From assembly GCA_027531255.1 (NCBI GenBank), contig JAPZRU010000017.1:168190-232189 (forward strand): a stretch of 64,000 bases of DNA, written 5' to 3'. The stretch comes from Steroidobacteraceae bacterium. GTDB lineage: Bacteria; Pseudomonadota; Gammaproteobacteria; Steroidobacterales; Steroidobacteraceae. The position numbers and the translations under genes are program-made. Position 1 is the stretch's first letter, and each line of letters starts with the position of its first letter. This document shows, piece after piece, positions 29,138-38,761 of the stretch. The notes under the pieces are model-generated. The model was not told where the DNA came from. It did not search any database and saw only the letters and a program-made list of their open reading frames with translations.

Positions 29138-29516
29138 GCCGCAATAGTTTTGTACAGGGCTGGATTACCATGTACAGCATCCGCACAGTGCTTCCTGCCT
29201 CTACCGTGACCCTCGCCCCGGCGTTCGCCCGCCTGTCCCTGGCGCCCCCCGTCACCCGCGCCGCGCCGCCGCGGCCCGTGCGGGGCGGCGACCACGCGCT
29301 CCGGGAGGTCGGCCGCGCCTGGCTCGCGACCCGGCCGGCCGCACGCACCGCGGTGCCCGACCGGCGCGTCCGGCCGCTCGGTCCGGCCGCCACCCGGACG
29401 CCCACCTGACCGCCCGCGCCGCCGTCACCCGCAGCGCCAGCCGCGTCGAGGCTTGCGCGGGGAACGCGCGTCTCCTGCATGATAGCCCGACGCCTGCCCG
29501 GATCCCGCCGCCCCCG
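29138..29516 (+). other. Intergenic stretch with a TGTACAG direct repeat
   Basis: A 379-base gap between phr and the desaturase gene. TGTACAG occurs at 29151-29157 and again at 29171-29177, 20 bases apart on the same face of the helix, each containing the palindrome TGTACA. This looks like an operator. A 79-codon frame starts at 29170 but has a weak ribosome site and no recognisable features, so I do not call it a gene. No hairpin with a T-run was seen. Confidence 0.4.
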
Positions 29517-30506
29517 ATGACCGACGAGACCCCGCTCGCCAACGATTCTCATGCGGTTCGCTCCTCGGCGCTGCGCACGCTCGCGCGCTGGTTCGACAGC
29601 ACGCACGGCCGGCCCGAGGCGGGAGAGCCCGACGCCGTGGACTGGATGCGCATCGTGCCGTTCGTGGGCATGCACCTCGCCTGCCTCGCGGTGTTCTGGG
29701 TCGGCTGGAGCCCGGTCGCGGTCGGCGTGGCCGTCGCGCTGTACGCGCTCCGCATGTTCGCGATCACCGGCTTCTACCACCGCTACTTCTCCCACCGCGC
29801 ATTCAAGACCTCGCGCGTCGGCCAGTTCGTGTTCGGCGTGCTGGGCGCCTCTGCCGTGCAGCGCGGGCCGCTCTGGTGGGCCGCGCACCACCGTCATCAC
29901 CACGCGCATTCGGACAGGCCGGAAGACGTCCACTCGCCGGTGCAGCGCGGCTTCCTCTGGAGCCACATGGGCTGGTTCCTGTCGCGCCGGCATTTCGTGC
30001 CGGACCTGAAGCGCGTGCGCGACCTGATGCAGTTTCCGGAACTGCGGGCGCTCGACCGCTTCGACATCCTCGTGCCGGTGCTGCTCGCGATCGGCGTGTT
30101 CGGGCTCGGCTGGGCGCTCGAGACGTGGGCGCCGTCGCTCGGCACGGACCGCTGGCAGATGCTGGTCTGGGGCTTCTTCGTCTCGACCGTGGCCTGCTAC
30201 CACGCCACCTACACGATCAACTCGCTCTCGCACGTGTTCGGCAGGCGCCGCTACGCGACGCCCGACGACAGCCGCAACAACTGGCTGCTCGCGCTCCTGA
30301 CCTTCGGCGAGGGCTGGCACAACAACCACCACCACTACCCGAACTCGGCCCGCCAGGGCTTCTACTGGTGGGAGGTGGACCTGACCTACTACGGCCTGCG
30401 CGCGCTCGCGGCGCTCGGGATCATCTGGGACCTGAAGCCGGTGCCGGCGGCCGTCCGCGACGGCGGCGCGCGGCGCATCGGGCGCCCCGGCGGGAGCAGC
30501 ATGTGA
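29517..30506 (+). CDS. Membrane fatty-acid (acyl-CoA/acyl-lipid) desaturase
   Basis: A 329-residue membrane di-iron desaturase. Three histidine boxes are present: HRYFSH near residue 84, HRHHH near 125 and HNNHHH near 268, in the contexts ITGFYHRYFSHRAFKTS and FGEGWHNNHHHYPNSARQG, typical of delta-9-type stearoyl-CoA/acyl-lipid desaturases. About four transmembrane helices. The stop overlaps the GTG of the next gene, an FAD oxidoreductase, so it leads a lipid-modification operon running to the cfa-like gene. Double-bond position and substrate are not determined. Confidence 0.92.
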   Translation: MTDETPLANDSHAVRSSALRTLARWFDSTHGRPEAGEPDAVDWMRIVPFVGMHLACLAVFWVGWSPVAVGVAVALYALRMFAITGFYHRYFSHRAFKTSRVGQFVFGVLGASAVQRGPLWWAAHHRHHHAHSDRPEDVHSPVQRGFLWSHMGWFLSRRHFVPDLKRVRDLMQFPELRALDRFDILVPVLLAIGVFGLGWALETWAPSLGTDRWQMLVWGFFVSTVACYHATYTINSLSHVFGRRRYATPDDSRNNWLLALLTFGEGWHNNHHHYPNSARQGFYWWEVDLTYYGLRALAALGIIWDLKPVPAAVRDGGARRIGRPGGSSM

Positions 30507-31783
30507 AGATCGCGATCGTCGGCAGCGGCGTTGCCGGGCTCACCGTCGCCGCCGCACTGCACCCGCGTCACTCGATCACCGTCTACGAGTCGGCCGCCTG
30601 GGTCGGCGGCCACACGAACACCGTGGACGTGGACGACGGCGACGGGCGCGTCGTGGGCGTGGACACCGGGTTCATCGTCTGCAACGAGTGGACCTACCCG
30701 AACTTCCTCGCGATGCTCGCGCGCCTCGGCGTCGGCGTGCAGGACTCGAACATGAGCTTCAGCGTTCAGGACGAACGCAACGGGCTCGAATACAACGGCA
30801 CGAACGTGAATGCGCTGTTCGCGCAGCGTCGCAACCTGTTCCGGCCGTCGTTCCTTCGGATGATCGCCGACATCCTGCGCTTCAACGCCGAGGCGCCGCG
30901 CTTCCTCGGGTCCGGCGACGCGACCACGACGCTGGGCGACTACCTGCGCGACGGGCGCTACGGCCGCCCGTTCGTCGAGAACTACATCGTGCCGATGGGC
31001 CGCGCGATCTGGTCCGCCGAGGAAGCGCCGCTGCTCGGTTTTCCCGCGCGGTTCTTCATCGAGTTCTTCAAGGGCCACGGCTTCCTGTCCGTCAACGACC
31101 GCCCGCAGTGGCTGGCGGTGCGCGGCGGCTCGCGCGAGTACGTGCGGGTGCTGACGGCGCCGTTCCGCGACCGCATCCGCACGAACGCGCCCGTGGAAAC
31201 GGTGAAGCGCCTGCCGCACGAGGTGCAGGTGCGCGCGCGTGGCGGCGAGGTTGAGCACTACGACGCCGTGGTGCTGGCCTGCCACTCCGACCAGGCGCTG
31301 CGGATGCTCGCCGACGCGAGCCCCGAGGAGCGCGAGATCCTCGGCGCTTTTCCGTACCAGCCGAACGTCGCGACGCTGCACACCGACGAAACGGTGCTGC
31401 CGAAGCGGAAACTCGCGCGCGCCGCGTGGAACTACCACCTGCGCACCACGGCGCACCGCGGCTGCGCGGTCACCTACGACATGAACGTGCTGCAGTCGCT
31501 CGACACGAAGCGGCGCTACCTCGTGTCGCTGAACCTCGAGGACCGGATCGATCCCGCGAAGGTGCTCGCCGCCTTCGACTACGACCACCCGGTCTACACC
31601 CCGGCCGGCGTCGCGGCGCAGGCGCGCCACGCCGAGATCAGCGGCGCACGCCGCACGTTCTACTGCGGCGCCTACTGGCGCTACGGCTTCCACGAGGATG
31701 GCGTCGTCAGCGGGCTCGCGGCGCTGAAGCACTTCGAGGCCTGGGCGGCCGATGCAGAGCGCGCTCTACCGCGGGTGGGTTAG
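30503..31783 (+). CDS. FAD-dependent amine-oxidase-like oxidoreductase
   Basis: A 426-residue flavoprotein. Rossmann motif IAIVGSGVAGLTVAAAL at the N-terminus, then WVGGHTNTVDVD, VDTGFIVCNEWTYPNF and a C-terminal FAD segment FYCGAYWRYGFHEDGVVSG. This family lies next to DUF1365 and cfa-like genes in light- and singlet-oxygen-responsive regions of many proteobacteria. GTG start at 30503 with a CGGGAG site, overlapping the desaturase stop; its 3' end overlaps the DUF1365 start by 32 bases. A role in oxidising unsaturated or methylated acyl chains is inferred from context. Confidence 0.88.
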   Translation: MKIAIVGSGVAGLTVAAALHPRHSITVYESAAWVGGHTNTVDVDDGDGRVVGVDTGFIVCNEWTYPNFLAMLARLGVGVQDSNMSFSVQDERNGLEYNGTNVNALFAQRRNLFRPSFLRMIADILRFNAEAPRFLGSGDATTTLGDYLRDGRYGRPFVENYIVPMGRAIWSAEEAPLLGFPARFFIEFFKGHGFLSVNDRPQWLAVRGGSREYVRVLTAPFRDRIRTNAPVETVKRLPHEVQVRARGGEVEHYDAVVLACHSDQALRMLADASPEEREILGAFPYQPNVATLHTDETVLPKRKLARAAWNYHLRTTAHRGCAVTYDMNVLQSLDTKRRYLVSLNLEDRIDPAKVLAAFDYDHPVYTPAGVAAQARHAEISGARRTFYCGAYWRYGFHEDGVVSGLAALKHFEAWAADAERALPRVG

Positions 31784-32534
31784 GCACCGGCGCGTCGCGC
31801 CGACCCGGAACAGCTTCCGCTACCGGCTGTTCATGGTCTGGCTCGACCTCGCCGAACTCGACCGCGTGTTCGCCGGCCGCTGGTTCTGGTCGACGACGCG
31901 TCGAACGCTCGCGCGTTTCGTACGCGAGGACTATCTCGCCCCGCACGACCGCCCGCTCGACGTGGCGGTGCGCGACCTCGTCGAGGCGAAGCTCGGCGTG
32001 CGGCCCGCCGGCGCGGTGCGGATGCTCACGCACCTGCGCTACTTCGGCTACTGCTTCAACCCGGTCACGTTCTACTACTGCTACGATGCGGACGACCGCC
32101 TCGAGACCATCGTCGCCGAGATCACCAACACGCCCTGGGGCGAGCGGCACCCGTACGTGCTGCCGGTCGCCGGCGCGCGCCGCGACGCCAATGCGCACGC
32201 CTGGGAGTTCGGCAAGCGCTTCCACGTCTCGCCGTTCCTGCCGATGGACATGGACTACGAGTGGCGCTTCGACGCCCCGGCAGAGCGGCTGAACGTGCAC
32301 ATGGTGAACCGCCGCGCCGGCGAGACCGTGTTCGACGCGACGCTCGCGCTCGCCCGCGAGCCGATCACGGGCGCGAGCCTCGCGCGTGCGCTGGCCGGCT
32401 ACCCGTTCATGACCGCCAGGGTCTGGCTGATGATCCACTGGCAGGCGCTGAAGCTGCTGCTCAAGCGCACGCCGTTCCACGTGCACCCGGCGAAGGCCGG
32501 GGCCGCGCGCCCCGATCCGGGCGCGCCGGCCTGA
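31752..32534 (+). CDS. DUF1365 family protein
   Basis: A 260-residue protein with the family segments SALYRGWVRHRRVAPTRNSF, YRLFMVWLDLAELDRVF, THLRYFGYCFNPVTFYYCYD and NTPWGERHPYVL. No catalytic residue assignment is known to me. DUF1365 genes almost always sit between an FAD oxidoreductase and a cyclopropane-fatty-acid-synthase-like gene, as here, and are thought to act with them on membrane lipids. It overlaps the oxidoreductase gene and precedes the cfa-like gene by 61 bases. Confidence 0.9.
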   Translation: MQSALYRGWVRHRRVAPTRNSFRYRLFMVWLDLAELDRVFAGRWFWSTTRRTLARFVREDYLAPHDRPLDVAVRDLVEAKLGVRPAGAVRMLTHLRYFGYCFNPVTFYYCYDADDRLETIVAEITNTPWGERHPYVLPVAGARRDANAHAWEFGKRFHVSPFLPMDMDYEWRFDAPAERLNVHMVNRRAGETVFDATLALAREPITGASLARALAGYPFMTARVWLMIHWQALKLLLKRTPFHVHPAKAGAARPDPGAPA

Positions 32535-32595
32535 CGCCGTTCCCGCCTCCGCCCCACCCCTGAGCCCGCCCGCCCGCGGACCCCGGAGCCCACGC

Positions 32596-33969
32596 ATGAA
32601 GCCGACGATCGTCCCCCAGTCACGCGAGTCCGCCGCCCGGCTCGCCGCCGAGGCGCGCGCCAGCTTCGACACGCGCGTGCAGAGCGGCCGCCGCGCCATG
32701 GGCCTCGCCGCGCTCGGGCGCCGCGCGCTGCTGAACGCGCTGGCCGGGCTCGACGTCGGGCAGGTCCACGTGATCGACGCCGAGGGCGAGCGCACGTTCG
32801 GGCGGCGCACCCCGGCCTTCGACGTCGCCGTCACGCTGGAGGTCCTCGACCCGCGCTTCTGGGCGGACGCTGCCTTCGGCGGCACCGTCGGCGCCGGCGA
32901 GTCCTACATCCACGGCGACTGGCGCTGCTCCGACCTCACGGGCCTCGTGCGGATCATGGTCCGCAACCGCGAGGTGATGGAGCGGATGGAAGGCGGCCTC
33001 GCGTTCGTCTCCGCACCGCTCCGCCGCCTGCTGCACTGGGCGAACCGCAACAGCAAGGACGGCAGCCGCGACAACATCGCCGCGCACTACGACCTCGGCA
33101 ACGACTTCTTCCGGCTGTTCCTCGACGAGACGATGGCCTACTCCTGCGGCATCTACGCGAACGAGGACGCGACGCTGCACGAGGCGCAGCTCGCCAAGTT
33201 CGACGCCATCTGCTCGAAGCTCGACCTGCAGCCCGGCGAGACGCTGGTGGAGATCGGCACCGGCTGGGGCGGGCTCGCGATCCACGCCGCGAAGCACTAC
33301 GGCGCTCGCGTGACCACCACCACGATCTCGAAGGAGCAGCACGCCTACGCGCGGGAGTGGATCGCGCGCGAGGGGCTGGAGGATCGCATCACGCTGCTGC
33401 TCGAGGACTACCGCGACCTGCGCGGCGCCTACGACAAGCTGGTGTCGGTCGAGATGATCGAGGCGGTCGGCCACCAGTACCTCGACACCTACTTCGGCAC
33501 CTGCTCGCGGCTGCTGAAGCCCACCGGCGCGATGCTGCTGCAGGCGATCACGCTGCAGGACCAGCACTACGCGAACGCGCTGAAGAACGTCGACTTCATC
33601 CAGCGCTTCGTTTTCCCCGGCAGCTTCATCCCCTCGGTGACCGCGATCGCGGACTCGCTCACGCGCGCGACGGACCTCAAGGCCTTCCACCTCGAGGACA
33701 TCGGCCCGCACTACGCGACCACGCTGCGCCACTGGCGCGAGCGCTGCTTCGCGCGGCTCCCGGAGACCCGCGCCCTCGGCTACCCGGAGGAGTTCGTGCG
33801 CCTCTGGGAGTTCTACCTCTGCTACTGCGAGGGCGGCTTCCTGGAACGGCAGCTCGGCGACGTGCACCTGCTGCTGACGAAGCCGGAGTGCCGCCGCGCG
33901 CCGATCGTGCAGGCCTGGCCCCCGCGGGCCGCGCTCGCCGAAGCCGCGCGGGCGCGCACCGCGGCCTGA
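32596..33969 (+). CDS. cfa: Cyclopropane-fatty-acid-synthase-like SAM methyltransferase
   Basis: A 457-residue phospholipid acyl-chain methyltransferase. N-terminal lipid-binding domain (about 50-150), RDNIAAHYDLGNDFFRLFLDETMAYSCGIY with the conserved cysteine, SAM motif VEIGTGWGGLAIHAAKHYG, and C-terminal IGPHYATTLRHWRERC and LWEFYLCYCEGGF. The family adds a methylene from SAM across a double bond; close relatives (UfaM) instead methylate it on the way to furan fatty acids. Last gene of the desaturase-oxidoreductase-DUF1365 operon; convergent with the lipocalin gene. Confidence 0.92.
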   Translation: MKPTIVPQSRESAARLAAEARASFDTRVQSGRRAMGLAALGRRALLNALAGLDVGQVHVIDAEGERTFGRRTPAFDVAVTLEVLDPRFWADAAFGGTVGAGESYIHGDWRCSDLTGLVRIMVRNREVMERMEGGLAFVSAPLRRLLHWANRNSKDGSRDNIAAHYDLGNDFFRLFLDETMAYSCGIYANEDATLHEAQLAKFDAICSKLDLQPGETLVEIGTGWGGLAIHAAKHYGARVTTTTISKEQHAYAREWIAREGLEDRITLLLEDYRDLRGAYDKLVSVEMIEAVGHQYLDTYFGTCSRLLKPTGAMLLQAITLQDQHYANALKNVDFIQRFVFPGSFIPSVTAIADSLTRATDLKAFHLEDIGPHYATTLRHWRERCFARLPETRALGYPEEFVRLWEFYLCYCEGGFLERQLGDVHLLLTKPECRRAPIVQAWPPRAALAEAARARTAA

Positions 33970-34020
33970 GAGCACCGCTCGCGGCGCCGACCGGTCGCCT
34001 CGCGGCGAGCTTGCGCGCGC

Positions 34021-34662
34021 TCAGTCGCCGCCGGCGGGTACCGGCGGCGCCTCGCGACCGTCCGCGCAGCGCGCCGGCAGCCCCTGCTCCACACCGGTGA
34101 GTTCACCGACGGGAAACCCGGCCTGCGCCGCCTGCGCGACCAGCCGCTCGCGGATCGCGGCGTCGAGAGTCGGCGTGCGCGCAAGGATCCACAGGTAGTC
34201 GCGCGTCGGTCCCGACACCATCGCCCAGCGATAGCCGTCGGGGTCCAGAGCGATCACGTGGTACCCCCCGGTGAACGGACCGAAGAACGACACGCCGAGG
34301 CTGCCGACGTCGCGCGCACCGAGGAAGCGCGCCGTGCCCTCGATCGAGCGCCACCGGCAGTCACGGGGATCCAGGCCGCGATTGACCACGCCGACCCGGC
34401 CGTCGGGTCGAGCCGAGTAGGTGGCGGAGACGTGCGTGAGATCGCGCTCGAACGAGTGGTCGAGCCGCGCGATCGAGTACCAGGTGCCGGCGTAGCGCGC
34501 CGCGTCGAAATCGCGGACCGGCTGCACGCCGTCCGGCACGCCCGTGCAGCCCGAGAGGCTTGCCAGCGCGATCGCGACGGCGAGAACCCCGACGCGGCGG
34601 CGCCGGCCGGGCCCGACCGACGACCCCTGCACGACCGGCTTCGAAGGATGCGTGGTGCTCAT
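34021..34662 (-). CDS. blc: Outer-membrane lipoprotein lipocalin (Blc-like)
   Basis: A 213-residue lipoprotein. A basic N-terminus, hydrophobic segment VGVLAVAIALASLSGC with lipobox LSGC, then the lipocalin barrel: FDAARYAGTWYSIARLDHSFER (Gly-x-Trp motif), GPFTGGYHVIALD and MVSGPTRDYLWILAR. Bacterial lipocalins bind lysophospholipids and fatty acids. An unusually long 20-residue pre-signal region suggests the true start may be slightly downstream. It follows ybiI by three bases on the minus strand and converges with cfa, extending the membrane-lipid theme. Confidence 0.93.
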   Translation of the reverse strand: MSTTHPSKPVVQGSSVGPGRRRRVGVLAVAIALASLSGCTGVPDGVQPVRDFDAARYAGTWYSIARLDHSFERDLTHVSATYSARPDGRVGVVNRGLDPRDCRWRSIEGTARFLGARDVGSLGVSFFGPFTGGYHVIALDPDGYRWAMVSGPTRDYLWILARTPTLDAAIRERLVAQAAQAGFPVGELTGVEQGLPARCADGREAPPVPAGGD

Positions 34663-34665
34663 GGC

Positions 34666-34932
34666 CTAACGCAGTTGACTGTCCTTGCTGCCGCGCCGGT
34701 TGTAGCCCGAGAACTGCGGGGTCTGCCGGTCCAGCGCGTCCTGGCAGGCGAGACACAGGCGCACTCCGGGCATCGCGGCCCGGCGCGGCCCGGGGATGGC
34801 CTCGCCGCACTCGTCGCAGTGGGTCGCGCTCTCGCCGGCAGGCAGACGGCCGCGCGCCCGCCGCACGGCGTCGTTCACGGTCGCGTCGATCTGTTCGTTG
34901 ACGGCGTTCTCGCCGGCCCAGCCCGTCGCCAT
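34666..34932 (-). CDS. ybiI: YbiI-type C4 zinc-finger protein (DksA/TraR family)
   Basis: An 88-residue protein of exactly the E. coli YbiI length, with MATGWAGENAVNEQIDATV at the start, zinc ligands CDECGEAI and CLAC, and the family's GYNRRGSKDSQLR end. Function of YbiI is unclear; relatives bind RNA polymerase. The frame is open upstream into the decayed glutaminase, so a fused product is possible in principle, but the family start at 34932 with a GGAGGA site is preferred. Forms an operon with blc. Confidence 0.9.
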   Translation of the reverse strand: MATGWAGENAVNEQIDATVNDAVRRARGRLPAGESATHCDECGEAIPGPRRAAMPGVRLCLACQDALDRQTPQFSGYNRRGSKDSQLR

Positions 34933-35421
34933 GCGGTCCTCCTGCCCGCGCAGGGATACCGCAACGGGGCGCCTTCGATCAAGCGCTGCGGGGCCGTCGC
35001 ACGCCAGGCTCCGCATCAGCTCGGAGCCGTAGCTGGTGCACTCGAAGGCGTGCAGCCCGAACTCGTTCGCCAGCTGCTGGAACACGCGCAGCCCGCGCAC
35101 CGAATTGCCCTTCGCGTCGAGCCGCGGCGAGAACGTGCCGATCCCGAGCTGGCGATTCACGATGCCGACCACGCCGCCGCCGACGCCGCTCTTGGCGGGA
35201 ATGCCGACGTCGAGCGCCCAGTGCCCCGAGTAGTCGTACATCCCGCAGGTGAACATGACCGACAGCGTGTCCCGCACGGCCGAGACTTCGAACACCGAAT
35301 CGCCGGTGAACGGGTTGCTGCCGAGATTCGCGAGCGTCGCCCCCATCCGCGCGAGGTCGGCCGAGTTGACGAGGATCGCGCACTGGCGGAAGTAGAGCTC
35401 GAGCGCGGGCTCGACCGGCAC
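34933..35421 (-). pseudogene. Glutaminase C-terminal remnant
   Basis: About 163 in-frame codons matching only the C-terminal third of bacterial glutaminase A: EPALELYFRQCAILVNSADL, MGATLANLGSNPFTGD, TCGMYDYSGHWALDVGIPAKSGV, GIGTFSPRLDAKGNSVRGL and ANEFGLHAFE. The N-terminal part with the catalytic Ser-Lys pair (about 190 residues) is absent: the next 100 bases upstream are unrelated and then the FAD-oxidase gene starts on the other strand. The normal glutaminase stop is also lost and the frame runs into ybiI. A deletion or rearrangement remnant, not a working enzyme. Confidence 0.85.
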
Positions 35422-35528
35422 ACCGCTTCGGTGCGACCGCGACGCGGCTTGCGCCGCGATGGACGCACGCCCACCGCCCGAGCCCCCCGGAGTCGTGGCC
35501 TGGCGGGCCGGTGGCTTATCCTGCGCGC

Positions 35529-37034
<1,506 letters not shown>

Positions 37035-37073
37035 GCCGATGCGCGCTCGAGAACCGCGTGCCGGCGCGTCGTC

Positions 37074-37496
37074 TCAGAGCTTGTGCGTGGACAGCAGCAG
37101 GCTCGTCTCGGTGTTGGCGATGCCGTCGATGCTGCGGATCCGCGTCAGCACCTTGTCGAAGGCCTGCAGGCTGTCCGCGCGCACTTCCGCGACGATGTCC
37201 CACCGACCGTTCGTGGTGTGCAGCGCGGTGACCGCGGGATCCCCGCGGAGCGCCTTCAGCACCGCGTCCGCGCGGTTGCCCTCCACCTCCACCGTCATCC
37301 AGCCGCGGATGCGCTGCTCGTCGACCTGCGGGCGCAGCCGCACGGTGTAGCCGACGATCGTGCCGTCGGCCTCGAGCTTGGCGAGCCGGTTCTGCACGGT
37401 GCCGCGCGCCACGCCCAGTTGCTTCGCGAGCCAGGCGACGGGCGCCCGCCCGTCGTCCCGAAGCAGGGCGATCAGTCGCCGGTCGATTTCGTCCAC
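37074..37496 (-). CDS. Lrp/AsnC-family transcriptional regulator
   Basis: A 140-residue regulator. N-terminal HTH (VDEIDRRLIALLRDDGRAPV, LGVARGTVQNRLAKLEADG) and C-terminal RAM ligand domain (about 60-140, LHTTNGRWDIVAEVRA). The start is set at GTG 37496: an AGGCGG ribosome site precedes it, and a longer in-frame TTG start would fall inside the promoter's TATAAT. Divergent from ornithine cyclodeaminase and arginase genes across a palindromic operator, so it probably senses arginine or ornithine and controls both itself and that pathway. Confidence 0.9.
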   Translation of the reverse strand: MDEIDRRLIALLRDDGRAPVAWLAKQLGVARGTVQNRLAKLEADGTIVGYTVRLRPQVDEQRIRGWMTVEVEGNRADAVLKALRGDPAVTALHTTNGRWDIVAEVRADSLQAFDKVLTRIRSIDGIANTETSLLLSTHKL

Positions 37497-37514
37497 GTCG
37501 CCCCGCCTGGCTCG

Positions 37515-37547
37515 ATCACTATGGTCAAACAATTATATCATAGTGAT
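37515..37547. promoter_or_regulatory. Palindromic operator with overlapping -10 box
   Basis: ATCACTATG (37515-37523) and CATAGTGAT (37539-37547) are perfect 9-base inverted repeats spaced by 15 AT-rich bases. The spacer holds a minus-strand consensus TATAAT (37532-37537) that would start the regulator mRNA near 37525, 29 bases before its GTG. The site is therefore placed for autorepression and for control of the divergent catabolic genes. Confidence 0.75.
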
Positions 37548-37586
37548 TAAAATGGCCGTCTACATGGGCAGAGTTCTGTCTTTTCG

Positions 37587-37615
37587 TTGACTACTGCCGT
37601 ACTGGAGACTCTAGC
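37587..37615 (+). promoter_or_regulatory. Candidate promoter for ornithine cyclodeaminase-arginase
   Basis: TTGACT (37587-37592) and, after 17 bases, TCTAGC (37610-37615). The -35 is near consensus and the -10 is poor, as expected for an activated promoter; the palindromic operator lies about 40 bases upstream of the -35, a position that fits activation by the Lrp-type regulator. Confidence 0.35.
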
Positions 37616-37711
37616 GGCCGGCGACGATGCCGGCCCCAATCCACCGCCGGCGATTCGCCCGGACCCTGTCCGGGACCGACCCCGCCGGCCGCGAACACGG
37701 ACGGACGGACC

Positions 37712-38761
37712 ATGGTCGACTACATCGGCATCGAGCGGATCCGCGAACTGGTGGCCCGCCGCGGCGCGGGCGTCTTCGTCGAGGAGCTGGCACGCGAGAT
37801 CGAAGCGGATTTCCGGCGCTGGGCCGACTTCGACAAGTCGCCGCGCCACGCCACGCACTCGGCGGTCGGCGTGATCGAGCTGATGCCCGCGAGTGACGGC
37901 CGGCTCTACTCGTTCAAGTACGTCAACGGTCACCCGAAGAACACCGCGGAAGGCCTGCTGACGGTGACCGCGTTCGGCGTGCTGGCCGACGTGGACACCG
38001 GTTACCCGCTCCTCCTGTCGGAGCTGACGGTCACGACCGCGCTCCGGACCGCCGCGACCTCGGCGCTCGCCGCACGCTGGCTCGCGCGCCCCGACTCGCG
38101 CACGATGGCGCTGATCGGCAACGGTGCGCAGAGCGAGTTCCAGGCGCTCGCGTTCCACCGGCTCTGCGGCATCCGCGAGCTGCGGCTGTACGACGTCGAC
38201 CCGGCCGCCACCGAGAAGCTCGAGCGCAACCTCGCGAAGCTCGCCCTCGCCGACCTGCGCGTGATCCGCTGCCGCTCGGCCGCGGAAGCGGCGTTCGGCG
38301 CGGACGTCGTCACGACGGTGACCGCGGACAAGCGCAATGCCACGATCCTGACACCGGACATGGTGGCGGCCGGCATGCACCTGAACGCGGTCGGCGGCGA
38401 CTGCCCGGGCAAGACCGAACTGCACCGCGACATCCTGCTGCGTGCCGACGCCCGCGTCGTCGTCGAGTACGAGCCGCAGTCGCGCATCGAGGGCGAGATC
38501 CAGCAGCTGCCGGCGGACTTCCCGGTCGTCGAGTTCGCGGACGTGGTCGCACGCCGCGCGGCAGCGCGCGCCAGCGAGCGCGACGTGACCATCTTCGACA
38601 GCGTCGGGTTCGCGCTCGAGGACTTCTCCGCGCTCCGCTACCTGCACGCGCTGAATCGCGCGGACCGCGGCGGCACGCAGGTCGACCTCGTCCCGCAGCT
38701 GCCGAACCCGAAGGACCTCTACTCCGTGCTGGCGCGGCCCGCGCTCGAGGTGGCGGCATGA
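37712..38761 (+). CDS. ocd: Ornithine cyclodeaminase
   Basis: A 349-residue NAD-dependent enzyme converting L-ornithine to L-proline and ammonia. Mu-crystallin/OCD fold: the substrate-binding region (KYVNGHPKNTAEGLLTV), Rossmann motif ALIGNGAQSEFQALAF, VTTVTADKRNATILTPDMV and HLNAVGGDCPGKTELH. The stretch FDSVGFALEDFSALRYL is typical of true ornithine cyclodeaminases. Its stop overlaps the arginase ATG (ATGA at 38758-38761). With arginase it converts arginine to proline; note that proBA, the other proline route, is also in the window. Confidence 0.95.
   Translation: MVDYIGIERIRELVARRGAGVFVEELAREIEADFRRWADFDKSPRHATHSAVGVIELMPASDGRLYSFKYVNGHPKNTAEGLLTVTAFGVLADVDTGYPLLLSELTVTTALRTAATSALAARWLARPDSRTMALIGNGAQSEFQALAFHRLCGIRELRLYDVDPAATEKLERNLAKLALADLRVIRCRSAAEAAFGADVVTTVTADKRNATILTPDMVAAGMHLNAVGGDCPGKTELHRDILLRADARVVVEYEPQSRIEGEIQQLPADFPVVEFADVVARRAAARASERDVTIFDSVGFALEDFSALRYLHALNRADRGGTQVDLVPQLPNPKDLYSVLARPALEVAA

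Noticed and set aside
29170..29409. 79-codon ORF between phr and the desaturase
   Set aside because: Weak ribosome site, Arg/Pro-rich composition and no homologue-like features; it overlaps the repeat sites.
37497..37532. Longer Lrp-type start at TTG 37532
   Set aside because: It would place the start codon inside the TATAAT of the promoter; the GTG at 37496 has a ribosome site and a family-like N-terminus.
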